This document shows, piece after piece, positions 9,462-18,562 of a stretch of DNA of 64,000 nucleotides. Positions within the stretch are counted from its first letter, which is position 1, and every line of letters starts with the position of its first letter. A model generated the notes under the pieces. It worked only from the letters and a program-made list of their open reading frames with translations. It had not been told where the DNA came from and did no database searches. This stretch comes from an uncultured Chlorobiaceae bacterium. Its GTDB lineage: Bacteria; Bacteroidota; Chlorobiia; Chlorobiales; Chlorobiaceae. Location: positions 22,348 to 86,347 of the forward strand of contig CAJAJL010000118.1 in assembly GCA_903940125.1 (NCBI GenBank), written 5' to 3'. The translations under genes were made by a program, and so were the position numbers.

Positions 9462-9555
9462 CCTTCCCTATAATATCACACTCATTATACATCGCATTTC
9501 TATTCAATTTGTTATTTTTTAGAAACAGAAGGCTATAAATGTCGTCCTCCTTGTT

Positions 9556-9584
9556 ATACCATATTTATGGTATTTTTATGGTAT
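9556..9584. promoter_or_regulatory. Palindromic operator candidate with extra half-site upstream of sulfate operon
   Basis: ATACCATA-TT-TATGGTAT (9556-9573) is a perfect 8+8 palindrome, and a third half-site TATGGTAT follows at 9577-9584. It lies about 270 bases before sbp, upstream of the folded leader, where a dimeric repressor or activator site would be expected. The regulator is not identified; none is encoded next to the operon. Confidence 0.5.
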
Positions 9585-9642
9585 ATGCTTGGAGAGCTTG
9601 AAAAGATTGGGTTTTATTAACCGTTATGAATTTAACGTAGAG

Positions 9643-9805
9643 ACTATGAGCACTATACCTGAAAGAACTGTTCGCTGCTCCAGCACTTCGTGCTGTCAGG
9701 AAAGGGAGTGCACTGTAATAAGGAAATCCGGTTCGTGTCGATAGTGCAATTGAGCACTTTTCAACAGCCGGTTCCTGATAATGCAGAGAACCGGCTTTTT
9801 TTTTT
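9643..9805 (+). promoter_or_regulatory. Structured 5' leader of the sulfate transport operon ending in a terminator
   Basis: Several helices can be drawn by eye. GCACTAT near 9651 can pair with ATAGTGC at 9741-9747, enclosing CCTGA/TCAGG and inside it the tight hairpin CAGCAC-TTC-GTGCTG (9681-9695). A second option is AGTGC-AATTGA-GCACT at 9743-9758, which competes with the long-range helix. CCGGTTC occurs twice (9728-9734 and 9768-9774) and either copy can pair with GAACCGG at 9788-9794, the terminator arm. Such mutually exclusive pairings are what an attenuator or riboswitch looks like. No match to SAM, cobalamin or TPP consensus was found; the ligand, if any, is unknown. Confidence 0.45.
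9767..9805 (+). terminator. Intrinsic terminator in sbp leader
   Basis: GCCGGTTC (9767-9774) pairs with GAACCGGC (9788-9795) around a 13-base loop and is followed directly by ten T residues. It ends 47 bases before sbp, so it would stop transcription before the operon unless an alternative pairing forms. It could instead end a transcript of the tgt unit, but that unit stops 300 bases upstream. Confidence 0.75.
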
Positions 9806-9852
9806 GCCATACTAATTTTTGAACATTATTAACACATTACAAGGAGAAGAGC

Positions 9853-10869
9853 ATGAACCTTCAAGGAATAAAAAAAATAACTCTTGCTGCAGCGATCATT
9901 CTGGCCTCGGGTATACCCGGAACAATTGCCGGTGCAGCGGAAAGTTCAACACTGCTTAATGTTTCTTATGATCCAACAAGGGAGCTTTATCAGAGCGAAA
10001 ACAGCGCGTTTATTCAATACTGGCAAAAGAAAAGCGGTCAAACCGTTGTAATCAACCAGTCGCACGGAGGATCAGGAAAGCAGGCTCGCGCAGTCATTGA
10101 CGGACTGGAAGCTGATGTGGTAACTCTGGCTCTTGCTTATGACATCGATGCTATCGCTGACAGCAAACTACTGGACATCAACTGGCAGAAGAGACTGGCC
10201 AGCAACAGCACTCCATATACCTCCACCATCGTCTTTGTTGTCAGAAAAGGAAATCCAAAGCAGATCAAAAACTGGGATGATCTTATTAAACCGGGTGTAT
10301 CAGTCATCACTCCAAACCCAAAAACATCCGGTGGTGCCCGCTGGAACTACCTGGCGGCATGGGGTTACAAGCAAAAACAAACCGGTTCTGCTGAGCAGGC
10401 AAAAACTTTTATCAAGGCATTATACAAGAATGTCCCGGTGCTTGATACCGGTGCCCGTGGCTCAACATTGAGCTTTGCTCAGCGCGGTCTGGGCGATGTG
10501 CTTATTGCATGGGAAAATGAAGCTCATCTGATTCTTAAAGAGTTTGGTTCTGACAAGTATGAAATCGTTTCTCCATCGGTAAGTATACTGGCCGAACCTC
10601 CTGTAGCTGTCGTTGATAAAAATGTTGCGAAGCACGGTACCCGTAAGCTTGCAGAAGCCTATCTGAACTTCCTCTATACACCAAAGGCACAGGAGATTAT
10701 TGCAGAAAACTATTACCGTCCGCGTAATCCTGCAGCTTTGAAAAAATATGCGGCGAACTTCCCCAAAATCAAGCTTTTTACCTTGGGCGAAGTGTTCGGT
10801 AACTGGCGTACTGCACAGAAAACCCATTTTAACGACGGCGGTGTTTTCGATCAGATTTACACGCCCTGA
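9853..10869 (+). CDS. sbp: Sulfate ABC transporter periplasmic binding protein
   Basis: The 338-residue precursor has a signal peptide (charged start, [16 protein letters not shown] cleavage region) and the diagnostic [14 protein letters not shown] at the mature N-terminus. [26 protein letters not shown] and [18 protein letters not shown] are anion-contact segments of sulfate/thiosulfate binding proteins of the Sbp/CysP type. It delivers sulfate to the CysTW permease encoded downstream. A strong GGAGAAG ribosome site precedes the ATG. An operator-like palindrome and an attenuator-like leader precede the gene. Whether sulfate or thiosulfate is preferred cannot be told from sequence. Confidence 0.92.
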   Translation: MNLQGIKKITLAAAIILASGIPGTIAGAAESSTLLNVSYDPTRELYQSENSAFIQYWQKKSGQTVVINQSHGGSGKQARAVIDGLEADVVTLALAYDIDAIADSKLLDINWQKRLASNSTPYTSTIVFVVRKGNPKQIKNWDDLIKPGVSVITPNPKTSGGARWNYLAAWGYKQKQTGSAEQAKTFIKALYKNVPVLDTGARGSTLSFAQRGLGDVLIAWENEAHLILKEFGSDKYEIVSPSVSILAEPPVAVVDKNVAKHGTRKLAEAYLNFLYTPKAQEIIAENYYRPRNPAALKKYAANFPKIKLFTLGEVFGNWRTAQKTHFNDGGVFDQIYTP

Positions 10870-10908
10870 AGCAGGGTTCTTCACCACTGAACTGCAGAAT
10901 AATTATCT

Positions 10909-10942
10909 GGAAAACGGGGTAAAGCCTCCTGTCCCGTTTTCC
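10909..10942 (+). other. Intercistronic hairpin between sbp and cysT
   Basis: GGAAAACGGG (10909-10918) and CCCGTTTTCC (10933-10942) form a perfect ten-base stem with a 14-base loop, with no T-run after it. It lies in the 101-base gap between sbp and cysT. In binding-protein transporter operons such hairpins often stabilise the upstream mRNA so that more binding protein is made; that role is inferred here. Confidence 0.6.
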
Positions 10943-10970
10943 ACTGCGGTTCGCATCAAAAAGATCAACG

Positions 10971-11807
10971 ATGGGATTGTTTCAGAGAAAAAGACGCAAC
11001 ATTCTTCCGGGTTTCGGGCTGTCGATGGGGTACACGGTTTTTTACCTTTCGGCAATTGTCATTGTACCGCTGAGCATGATCTTTTTTAATACCATTCCTA
11101 TGGGATGGGAACCATTTGTTCATGCTGTTACAGCTCCTCGTGTTCTTGCATCTTACAGACTGAGTTTTTCCACAGCTTTCTTTGCTGCGATTTTCGATGC
11201 ATTGGCAGGCCTTCTGACCGCATGGGTGCTGGTGCGCTATCGTTTCCCCGGTAAAGGGCTGCTGGACGCCCTTGTCGATCTGCCTTTCGCCCTGCCAACG
11301 GCAGTAGCCGGCATCTGCTTTGCAACTCTTTATTCACCAATGGGCTGGTTTGGACAGATCCTCGCTCACTGGAACCTGCAGATCATCAACACACCTACAG
11401 GAATAGTGATTGCACTGATATTTATCGGCTTCCCGTTTGTTGTCCGCACTATTCAGCCTGTTCTTGAAGAGGTGGAACAGGAAATTGAAGAGGCTGCGCA
11501 CTGCCTTGGAGCAACACGGTGGCAGACCTTCAGGAAAATCCTTCTTCCTCATCTCTTCCCTGCTCTGCTTACGGGAGTCACTCTCGCTTTTGCCCGAGGC
11601 ATCGGAGAGTACGGATCAGTAATCTTCATCGCAGGCAATCTGCCGATGAAAACCGAGATCGCTCCATTGATGATTATGTCGAAGCTCGATCAGTTTGACT
11701 ATGCTGGAGCGTCAGCCGTTGCGCTTGTGCTTCTCTGTATTTCATTTTCCATGCTTCTGCTGCTGAATGCAGTGCAGGAGTGGCAACAGAAAGAATACAA
11801 TTCATAA
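10971..11807 (+). CDS. cysT: Sulfate ABC transporter permease subunit CysT
   Basis: This 278-residue inner-membrane protein has about six hydrophobic segments, starting with MGYTVFYLSAIVIVPL, and the family signature LPFALPTAVAGICFATLY. The cytoplasmic loop EEAAHCLGATRWQTFRKILLP is the EAA motif that docks to the CysA ATPase. It pairs with CysW to form the sulfate channel. It follows sbp after 101 bases containing a hairpin and precedes cysW by three bases. Similarity to molybdate permease ModB exists, but the operon order with a sulfate-type binding protein supports CysT. Confidence 0.9.
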   Translation: MGLFQRKRRNILPGFGLSMGYTVFYLSAIVIVPLSMIFFNTIPMGWEPFVHAVTAPRVLASYRLSFSTAFFAAIFDALAGLLTAWVLVRYRFPGKGLLDALVDLPFALPTAVAGICFATLYSPMGWFGQILAHWNLQIINTPTGIVIALIFIGFPFVVRTIQPVLEEVEQEIEEAAHCLGATRWQTFRKILLPHLFPALLTGVTLAFARGIGEYGSVIFIAGNLPMKTEIAPLMIMSKLDQFDYAGASAVALVLLCISFSMLLLLNAVQEWQQKEYNS

Positions 11808-11810
11808 TCC

Positions 11811-12680
11811 ATGCCACAACCCGAATCAGCGAAGAGTACTCCACCCGTTGTCAAAAAAAGAATAACCGATCCTCGATCAGTTCAGGTTTTTCTGGTCGGA
11901 TTTACCTATCTCTTTTTTATCGGATTTATCTTTCTGCCGCTTGGACTGGTTTTTTCCCAGGCTTTCCAGAAAGGATGGAGCTTTTATCTTGAATCCATCC
12001 GAGAACCATACGCTATAGAAGCGGTAAAACTAACGCTTCTGACTGTCGCCATTGTTGTACCGGTTAATGCTGTTTTCGGTGTGGCAGCTGCATGGGCTAT
12101 TACGAAATTCAACTTCAAGGGAAAGAGCGCTCTGAAAAGCCTGCTTGACCTTCCCTTTGCAGTCTCTCCGGTTATTGCCGGTCTTATTTTTGTCCTCCTT
12201 GTCGGCAGCCGGACAACTTTTGGTTCATGGCTTGGTGAACATGGTATAAAAATTATCTTTTCAACCCCGGGAATTATCATAGCCACCATATTTGTAACGT
12301 TTCCGTTTATCGCCCGCGAACTGATACCTTTAATGGAAGCTCAGGGAAGGGATGAAGAGGAAGCAGCCCTGACACTGGGTGCAAAAGGATGGCAGATTTT
12401 TGGAAAAATCACTCTTCCAAATATACGATGGGGACTTATATACGGCATGATTCTTTGCGGAGCGCGCTCAATCGGAGAGTTTGGCGCGGTATCTGTAGTT
12501 TCGGGACATATCCGCGGGCAGACGAACACCATTCCGCTGCATGTTGAAATTCTCTACAGCGAATACAACTTTACGGCATCGTTTGCCGTTGCATCACTTC
12601 TCGTCTTTCTTGCTCTGCTTACTGTGGTTATCAAGGGTGGAATAGAAAAACAATTTCAGAAAAAAAGCTTTCATCTTTAG
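11811..12680 (+). CDS. cysW: Sulfate ABC transporter permease subunit CysW
   Basis: The 289-residue membrane protein has a hydrophilic N-terminal 25 residues, then about six membrane spans. Family landmarks are [19 protein letters not shown] and the EAA loop [22 protein letters not shown], which contacts the ATPase. [29 protein letters not shown] (in two parts, [15 protein letters not shown] and [14 protein letters not shown]) is highly typical of CysW. It lies three bases after cysT and eight before cysA, so the three are one transcription unit. Confidence 0.92.
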   Translation: MPQPESAKSTPPVVKKRITDPRSVQVFLVGFTYLFFIGFIFLPLGLVFSQAFQKGWSFYLESIREPYAIEAVKLTLLTVAIVVPVNAVFGVAAAWAITKFNFKGKSALKSLLDLPFAVSPVIAGLIFVLLVGSRTTFGSWLGEHGIKIIFSTPGIIIATIFVTFPFIARELIPLMEAQGRDEEEAALTLGAKGWQIFGKITLPNIRWGLIYGMILCGARSIGEFGAVSVVSGHIRGQTNTIPLHVEILYSEYNFTASFAVASLLVFLALLTVVIKGGIEKQFQKKSFHL

Positions 12681-12688
12681 GATCTGAC

Positions 12689-13762
12689 ATGGGTATAGAA
12701 CTGCAGAACATTACCAAAACATTTGGCGAGTACAAAGCGATTGACAATCTCAGTCTAAGCATACCTTCAGGAGATCTGATTGCTCTTCTGGGTCCTTCGG
12801 GATGTGGGAAAACCACGCTGCTACGCATTATTGCCGGATTGGAACTGGCCGACTCAGGAAAAATCATTCTTGAAAACAAGGATACCACGAACCTTCCTCC
12901 ACGAGAAAAAAATGTCGGTTTCGTTTTTCAGCATTATGCACTGTTCAGACGTCTTACTGTTTTTGAAAATGTAGCTTTCGGGCTTAAAGTGCTCCCGTTC
13001 AGACAACGCCCTGCACGGAAGGAAATACGCGAAAGGGTGGAACATCTTCTGAAGCTGGTACAGATGGATTGGGCGCTTAAACGTTACCCTTCGCAACTTT
13101 CAGGCGGTCAGCGTCAGCGTGTTGCTTTGGCAAGAGCTTTAGCCGTGAACCCCAGAGTTCTCCTCCTTGATGAACCATTTTCAGCATTGGATGCAAAGGT
13201 ACGGCAGGAACTTCGACGCTGGTTAAGAAAACTGCACGATGAAATCCACGTCACCAGTATTTTCGTTACCCACGACCAGGAAGAGGCTCTTGAACTGGCT
13301 GATAAAATTGTCGTGATCAACAAAGGCCGGATTGAACAACAGGGAACCCCGCAGGAGGTCTACGATCATCCGGCAAATGCCTTTGTCTACAACTTTCTGG
13401 GAAATGTCAACGTCTTTCATGGACGTATCAAAAACGGCAAGGTCAGCCTCGGTAATCACCATCTTGATGTGCCTGATGAGCTGAAAAACGTTGAAGAAAA
13501 AACAAGTCAGACCTTTGTACGGCCTCATGAAATCGGTATAAGCAGAATACGCAGTAACGACAATGACCTTGAAGGAACGATCCGTGAGGTTCGTCTTCAG
13601 GGTGGACAGATAGGATTGAACATAGAGTGCGAAGGCCTTGACGGAGCCATTGAAGCTGAAGTCCCGAGAGAGCTTTTTATAAATCTTCAACTTGCCAAAG
13701 GGGTTCAGGTTTTTGTTACCATTAACCGTGTCCGAGTGTTTACCGGGGATTATGAGATTTAA
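12689..13762 (+). CDS. cysA: Sulfate ABC transporter ATP-binding protein CysA
   Basis: The 357-residue ATPase energises the CysTW channel. Walker A is GPSGCGKTT (about residues 33-41), the signature is LSGGQRQR, Walker [13 protein letters not shown] and the switch His lies in VTHDQEE. After residue 240 comes a TOBE-type regulatory domain ([11 protein letters not shown]). Length and domain order are normal for CysA. Last gene of the operon; an imperfect inverted repeat follows 50 bases after the stop. No other sulfate-assimilation genes (cysDN, cysH, sir) are in the window. Confidence 0.92.
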   Translation: MGIELQNITKTFGEYKAIDNLSLSIPSGDLIALLGPSGCGKTTLLRIIAGLELADSGKIILENKDTTNLPPREKNVGFVFQHYALFRRLTVFENVAFGLKVLPFRQRPARKEIRERVEHLLKLVQMDWALKRYPSQLSGGQRQRVALARALAVNPRVLLLDEPFSALDAKVRQELRRWLRKLHDEIHVTSIFVTHDQEEALELADKIVVINKGRIEQQGTPQEVYDHPANAFVYNFLGNVNVFHGRIKNGKVSLGNHHLDVPDELKNVEEKTSQTFVRPHEIGISRIRSNDNDLEGTIREVRLQGGQIGLNIECEGLDGAIEAEVPRELFINLQLAKGVQVFVTINRVRVFTGDYEI

Positions 13763-13814
13763 TGCCTCATCTGTGCTTTATAATTGCTGGAAAAAAGCTT
13801 GTGGTTTTACAAAA

Positions 13815-13862
13815 GTGACAGTATAGCGAATCAATAGTGTCGACTTGCGCTTATACTGTCAC
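13815..13862. repeat. Inverted repeat downstream of cysA
   Basis: GTGACAGTATAGCG (13815-13828) is complementary to CGC-T-TATACTGTCAC (13848-13862) over 14 pairs with a single bulged T and a 19-base loop. There is no T-run, so it is not a classical terminator. It may protect the 3' end of the sulfate operon mRNA or be a remnant of mobile DNA. Confidence 0.5.
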
Positions 13863-13935
13863 GATTGCATGGCCCGTTACGGATAAAGCAATACAATCTG
13901 CCAGATTTTTTTTTGTACAGGGAACAGGTTTTATT

Positions 13936-14568
13936 TCACTCAAAAGAATACCCTCGGCTACTCAGCCATTGTTTAGAATCAGGTTCGTTAAGCTTTGCTG
14001 CTTTTTTATAATCTGCCAAGGCTCCATCTTTATCACCAAGGTGGCCTTTTGCTGTCCCTCTATTAGTATAAGCTACACCATAATTTTGTGTTAACTCAAT
14101 CGCCTTTGTATAGTCTTCAATCGCACCACTGAAGTCCCCTATAGCTGTTTTAGCATTTCCACGATTATTATACGCTATGACGTATTTAGGGTTTAGCTTA
14201 ATTGCTATTGAGTAATCGGATATCGCACCGGCGTAATCTCCCTTTTTAGCTATTTCTATACCCCGATTAGAGTACGCAAAGGAGTTTTTTGGATCCAGCT
14301 CTATAGCCTTATTGTAGTCGGCTATAGCTCCAAGGGCATCGCATTCAGTACCCTTAACTATACCACGATGCAGGTATGCATAAGAATCTTTGGGATTTTG
14401 TTCAATGGCTTTTGTATAATCCTCTATAGCTCCCCTGAAATTATTTGTTTTAAACTTTGCAGCAGCACTTGTGCAAAGACTTTTTGTATCCTTTGCAGCA
14501 TAACCTGCAGGGCACTCAAGCATTATAGCGGTAATCGCTATTACAATTATTATCAAATATTGTTTCAT
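13936..14568 (-). CDS. Exported TPR-repeat protein
   Basis: The 210-residue protein begins with a signal peptide (MKQYLIIIVIAITAIML, cleavage near AGYA) and then carries about five tetratricopeptide repeats, each with the D/E-YTKAIELNP consensus (for example GAIEDYTKAIEQNPKDSYAYLHRG). TPR units bind other proteins; here the place of action is the periplasm. The partner is unknown. A shorter relative with the same plan is encoded at 56352-56888, so this is a small paralogous family. It is convergent with the sulfate operon and monocistronic. Confidence 0.8.
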   Translation of the reverse strand: MKQYLIIIVIAITAIMLECPAGYAAKDTKSLCTSAAAKFKTNNFRGAIEDYTKAIEQNPKDSYAYLHRGIVKGTECDALGAIADYNKAIELDPKNSFAYSNRGIEIAKKGDYAGAISDYSIAIKLNPKYVIAYNNRGNAKTAIGDFSGAIEDYTKAIELTQNYGVAYTNRGTAKGHLGDKDGALADYKKAAKLNEPDSKQWLSSRGYSFE

Positions 14569-15073
14569 TGGCCAGCTCCTGATTTTTTTACATTTATTTT
14601 ACTATATATAAATTTCACAACTCAAATAATAAATGCATATTTTGAGCCAAAATGGTCAATAAGCACCAAACCTAAACCATCTAATATTCTATTAAACATA
14701 GAGTTATTTGATAAATGCTTTTTTTAATCTCTGTTATTGAACTTCATAACTGTAACCTTTATCACCATAAATCGAGACAGCTGCGAGATACAATACGAGA
14801 CAAAATATAGTGCCACTATGTATGTTCATTTATATTGAAATAAATATTCTTTTATGAAGTATTGCACACCCTCGCATGAAATGATATATTTGCTTATGAG
14901 CATGGTTGATGTGAAATGATTATCTGTAATTGTTTGACGTCCACTTACTCTTCACTACCCCTAACCCCAAAAAATGACTTATACGGTTTTATCTCCCGAT
15001 AAGTGTTGCTTGTGAATTATGGGAAATTCTTGCACTGACTCCCCCAACATCAGATTTTCTTATTCCACACATT
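14569..15073. other. 505-base AT-rich gap without recognised gene
   Basis: This region separates the divergent TPR and L,D-transpeptidase-like genes. It is AT-rich with several short A/T runs. I found no tRNA, no strong hairpin with T-run and no reading frame that looks coding. It presumably holds the promoters of both genes. Confidence 0.4.
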
Positions 15074-15748
15074 ATGCGTAAAAATACACATCACCTTCGT
15101 TATTGGCTTTATGTTGCTGCCCTGATGGTAAGTTTTGAATGTATCTCTTTTTCAAATACGGCTGCAAAAAGTGAAAACAAGGCTTATTTTGGCGCTGAAC
15201 AAACCTCTAATGATGTTCAACTGGTAGCTAACTGGGTTGTCCAATCGCATGATAATCACGGAATGCCATTTGTTATCGTTGATAAAAAGCAAGCAAAAAT
15301 CTTTATTTTTGATGCTGAAGGTAAAATTTTAGGCGCAGCACGAGCGCTGCTTGGTATGGCTGAGGGGGATTATGACCCGGAAGGTATCGGAAATAAGAGT
15401 CTGGCACAGATCCCCCCGAAACAACGTATAACTCCAGCTGGCAGGTATATAGCTCGTTTAGGAAATAATGGACATGGAGGATTGTATCTTTGGGTTGATT
15501 ATGACGCTAATCTCGCAATTCACGCTGTTGTTAACCCCCCTGGGCAAAGACGTCTGGAACGTATAGTTTCACCGGATCCCAAAGAACACAGGATTTCATG
15601 GGGATGCATCAATATCCCTGTAATTTGTTTTAATGATATTATTTGTCCACTTTTCAAGAAAAGTAAAGGTATTGTCTATATACTTCCGGAAACAAAATCT
15701 CCAATTGCTTTCTTCGGAATTTCACCCGACTATTTAGTTACTAAATAA
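15074..15748 (+). CDS. Exported L,D-transpeptidase-like (YkuD) protein
   Basis: The 224-residue protein has an N-terminal signal or anchor segment (LYVAALMVSFECISF). The C-terminal 130 residues follow the YkuD plan: PFVIVDKKQAKIFIFDAEG, TPAGRYIARLG, AIHAVVN and HRISWGCINIP with catalytic Cys178. In canonical enzymes the motif is HGCIR; here the position after the Cys-Ile is Asn instead of Arg. YkuD enzymes make 3-3 cross-links in peptidoglycan or attach proteins to it. It stands ahead of a run of exported proteins of unknown function but is separated from them by 244 bases. Confidence 0.65.
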   Translation: MRKNTHHLRYWLYVAALMVSFECISFSNTAAKSENKAYFGAEQTSNDVQLVANWVVQSHDNHGMPFVIVDKKQAKIFIFDAEGKILGAARALLGMAEGDYDPEGIGNKSLAQIPPKQRITPAGRYIARLGNNGHGGLYLWVDYDANLAIHAVVNPPGQRRLERIVSPDPKEHRISWGCINIPVICFNDIICPLFKKSKGIVYILPETKSPIAFFGISPDYLVTK

Positions 15749-15992
15749 TGAGTTACTTAACATGTAAATTCTCTTAAGCCTTATGGTGAGAGGAATTATT
15801 CTCTTATTGATCATCAGAAAAAGCATTCCTTGATCGAAATTTCTCCTATCTGTTGTTAATCAGGATGTCAGCATGACCACGATGCCTGCTTAACTTTTGT
15901 AAAAAGAATAGTTATCCTTTTTACAAATTGATGGTTTTTTGTATTTTTTTTACTTCGTATTCGAAATACATTAATGACCACCAATTACACCT

Positions 15993-17171
15993 ATGCAGTA
16001 TTACCATTGTCGTTGGAAAATAATAACGTTGTTTTTCGTGGCGTTGACATTTATATCGTCAACAGCTTCTGCACAGGATAAACTGCTTTTTTCCGGATTT
16101 GCTTTTTCAGGAAACTATGAAAACAGAAAGGAACTCTATCCATATAGTTCAACAGTAGAATTATTAAAAAGCGATAATGGACAACCGTTGCTCAATAAAG
16201 TGTTTTATGAAAAAATAAAAAGCCGGCCTCATGAAGATGCACGATTAACAACAGAGCTTGGCAGAATTGGTCAGGGGAATCAAATTACGGTCGCTTTCGC
16301 CCTTACGTATGAGAAGGTTGAGTATATGGAACTGGATGGGCATCTGCTTTTATTTCTTGGTATAAATGCAAATGTTCTCGCTTTCGACAGAGCATCAAAA
16401 CAATTGATTGCTGCTTATCCTCTTCGGATACGATATCATGACACCGTCAATCAGCGGCTCAGTGATGAACAGATTGTGGTGTTGTTCAAAAAGCTCTATT
16501 TAACAAACGAATTAGGAATCAACCCATTTGACGAATGGCTGAACAAGTTTGCCGGTATCACGTTTAAAGGACGCCATACAAAGTATCTGCAGGTAAAAAA
16601 TATTGATATAGAACCTGAAGCCCTGAAGATGGTTACTGCTAACAATCAAAGCCCGAAGGCTCTAAAAAATCTTATTGCTAATGAATTAGAGTCGTCAATA
16701 GCTTCAACAAATAATATTCCTATCATACCCTGGAGCCCTGGTGAAGTTGTCGGAAGGGTTATGGCATTAAGGTTCTGTGATGGTAATACTTTTAATTTAA
16801 ACCTGCCTAATCCTGATTACGAGGTTGATTTTGCTCTTCGTGCCTTTCGAGGAACAGAAGTTGAGGGTGCTTACTCTAAACAAAAGATCTATCGCACCTT
16901 GGGAACAATTAAAATTTACGAGCCTGGTTCAAAAAAATATCTCTTGAATGAAAACATTTATAACACTCAAATTGTAACTCTCGCCAAAGCTTATGATGCA
17001 AAAATTGAAGATTGGGAACAATACAAAAAAACTTTAAACGAGTTACTTTATGATACTTCAAAACAGTTTTCATCTGTAAATTCAGGCTGGATTAAAGAGC
17101 ATGCTTCAAGAGGTGCTGAAGCGATTAACACTTTTCATGATGCTTCAAAAAAAATAGATCAATTAAAATAA
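15993..17171 (+). CDS. Exported protein of unknown function (392 aa)
   Basis: I do not recognise the family. A signal peptide is clear (IITLFFVALTFISSTASA, cleavage before QDKLLF). The mature protein is soluble-looking, of mixed alpha/beta composition without repeats; it has one cysteine in LRFCDGNTF and an Asp/Lys-rich helical C-terminus (residues about 330-392). It starts a run of five closely spaced genes, all exported (gaps of 13, 1, 27 and 22 bases), suggesting one operon and one envelope function. Confidence 0.7.
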   Translation: MQYYHCRWKIITLFFVALTFISSTASAQDKLLFSGFAFSGNYENRKELYPYSSTVELLKSDNGQPLLNKVFYEKIKSRPHEDARLTTELGRIGQGNQITVAFALTYEKVEYMELDGHLLLFLGINANVLAFDRASKQLIAAYPLRIRYHDTVNQRLSDEQIVVLFKKLYLTNELGINPFDEWLNKFAGITFKGRHTKYLQVKNIDIEPEALKMVTANNQSPKALKNLIANELESSIASTNNIPIIPWSPGEVVGRVMALRFCDGNTFNLNLPNPDYEVDFALRAFRGTEVEGAYSKQKIYRTLGTIKIYEPGSKKYLLNENIYNTQIVTLAKAYDAKIEDWEQYKKTLNELLYDTSKQFSSVNSGWIKEHASRGAEAINTFHDASKKIDQLK

Positions 17172-17184
17172 CCTGATAAAAACC

Positions 17185-17919
17185 ATGAGATTTAAATCAT
17201 TATTACTCCTTGGTGCGCTATCGCTTTTTATCTCTGAACCGTCTATGGCCGAACCTATGAGGTCAACCCATTCGCTTTTCACCTTTTTATTTATGGCACG
17301 AAAAGCAACCTCAATCACACAATTTGATGAAAGAAGAACTGATGTTCGGGTACGGAAAAATACTTCGCCAGGCTCGTTAGGTTTTGTATCAGGAACTCAG
17401 ATGGAGCAAACAGGCGGGAGCACTCTAAGAAAAGCCGATGCCGTTACCTATGAGGTTACGAGTTCCCAGGATATAGATTCTGCTATGGGAGAAGTTCTGA
17501 CTAATGCAGGAATTGAGTATGCCGCTTATGATGATGTGATGATCAATGGAGGTGGACCTGATCCTGCGGTCATCAAACCTGAATTTGTCCATAAAGATGA
17601 TTTAAGCGCGCAAACAAGAGCAAAAATCATTACTGCGTCCAGAAAGTGCGATGTCCGCTATTTGGCTACCGGAACTATTGATATCGGAGTTAATGATGTC
17701 GATCCGGTATCAGGAAACAGGCGTGTCTATGTTTCAGTACGTGCTAATCTCTGGGATATCAGCACAACACTGCCAAGAAAGGTCGGCTCAGTAGGTCCTG
17801 TTCAATTTTCAGGCCTGGGACCTGACCAAAGCGTCGCAAGCCGTAATGCGCTTATCGTTGCCGCAAAAGAAACAGCATTGAGCCTTGTTGATCAATTGAA
17901 CGCAAAAGGAGTTCGATAA
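17185..17919 (+). CDS. Exported protein with CsgG/FlgT-like outer-membrane assembly fold (tentative)
   Basis: The 244-residue protein has a signal peptide (LLLLGALSLFISEPSMA). The second half (KCDVRYLATGTIDIGVNDV, RRVYVSVRANLWDIST, AKETALSLVDQLNAKGVR) resembles the nucleotide-free Rossmann-like repeat seen in CsgG, TolB-N and FlgT proteins, where a beta strand for self-assembly is followed by a final helix of this type. That assignment is a guess from pattern, not from a search. It has no cysteine in a lipobox. It lies 13 bases after the first gene of the cluster and one base before the next. Confidence 0.5.
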   Translation: MRFKSLLLLGALSLFISEPSMAEPMRSTHSLFTFLFMARKATSITQFDERRTDVRVRKNTSPGSLGFVSGTQMEQTGGSTLRKADAVTYEVTSSQDIDSAMGEVLTNAGIEYAAYDDVMINGGGPDPAVIKPEFVHKDDLSAQTRAKIITASRKCDVRYLATGTIDIGVNDVDPVSGNRRVYVSVRANLWDISTTLPRKVGSVGPVQFSGLGPDQSVASRNALIVAAKETALSLVDQLNAKGVR

Positions 17920-17920
17920 C

Positions 17921-18535
17921 ATGAAGTTACGAGCATTGGTACTTGTCGGAGCATCACTCCTGATTGCGTCACCGGCAAAGGCAGGATTCGGCTTGCCCGA
18001 TATTCTCATCAGCAGTGATTCACACGGAGGAAATTCACATGTCAGAGAAGTTGTTCATGATTGCAGAAGGGCTTTGCATAATTATCTTGAGTCACAATAC
18101 CTCATTATAGATGCGTTAGACCTGAAAGAGGAGTTGGCCGCCAGAAAAGCCACACTTAAATTTGCAGAAAAAGGCAGCGCTGGCGAGTCTGACGATGACC
18201 TGATAGCAGAATCCAATGCATGCAGCGACGTTATACAACCACGTATTGAATCAAATAAACGTCTGGATGCCGAGCATAAACAACTTGCTGGAGCTGCAGC
18301 ACTGAGGTATGTTCGAGCTGTCATTGAAACAAAGAAAATGGTTGGGGCCCTTACCAGTGTCAAGACATCATCGCTCGGTTTCAGTGACGTCGGCCCTGTT
18401 TTGTTCTTAGTTAGAAATGTTCCTCCATTAGTTTCAAATGCTGTTTCTACAACTGGTAAACTATTGCATTATTTATCTGCTAACAATGTTGATGTTACAG
18501 AGGCAAATAAAGCTGCTGGCGACCTTGGTGTATAG
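17921..18535 (+). CDS. Exported helical protein of unknown function (204 aa)
   Basis: No family recognised. A signal peptide ending in SPAKA is followed by a mostly helical, charged protein with two widely spaced cysteines (VHDCRRALH and SNACSDVI) that could form a disulfide in the periplasm. The start codon lies one base after the previous stop, so translation is probably coupled to the CsgG/FlgT-like gene; the two products may form a complex. Confidence 0.65.
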   Translation: MKLRALVLVGASLLIASPAKAGFGLPDILISSDSHGGNSHVREVVHDCRRALHNYLESQYLIIDALDLKEELAARKATLKFAEKGSAGESDDDLIAESNACSDVIQPRIESNKRLDAEHKQLAGAAALRYVRAVIETKKMVGALTSVKTSSLGFSDVGPVLFLVRNVPPLVSNAVSTTGKLLHYLSANNVDVTEANKAAGDLGV

Positions 18536-18562
18536 ATACCTGTTAATTAATTTTATAATGTC

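Noticed and set aside
9643..9805. Cobalamin, TPP or SAM riboswitch in the sbp leader
   Set aside because: Some words (AAAGGGA, CACTGTAA) recall the cobalamin aptamer, but their order and spacing do not fit; left as an unassigned leader.
15855..15894. Terminator after the L,D-transpeptidase-like gene
   Set aside because: GTTAA-CAGG/CCTG-TTAAC pairs only over nine bases with a mismatch and a 20-base loop, and T-run is short.
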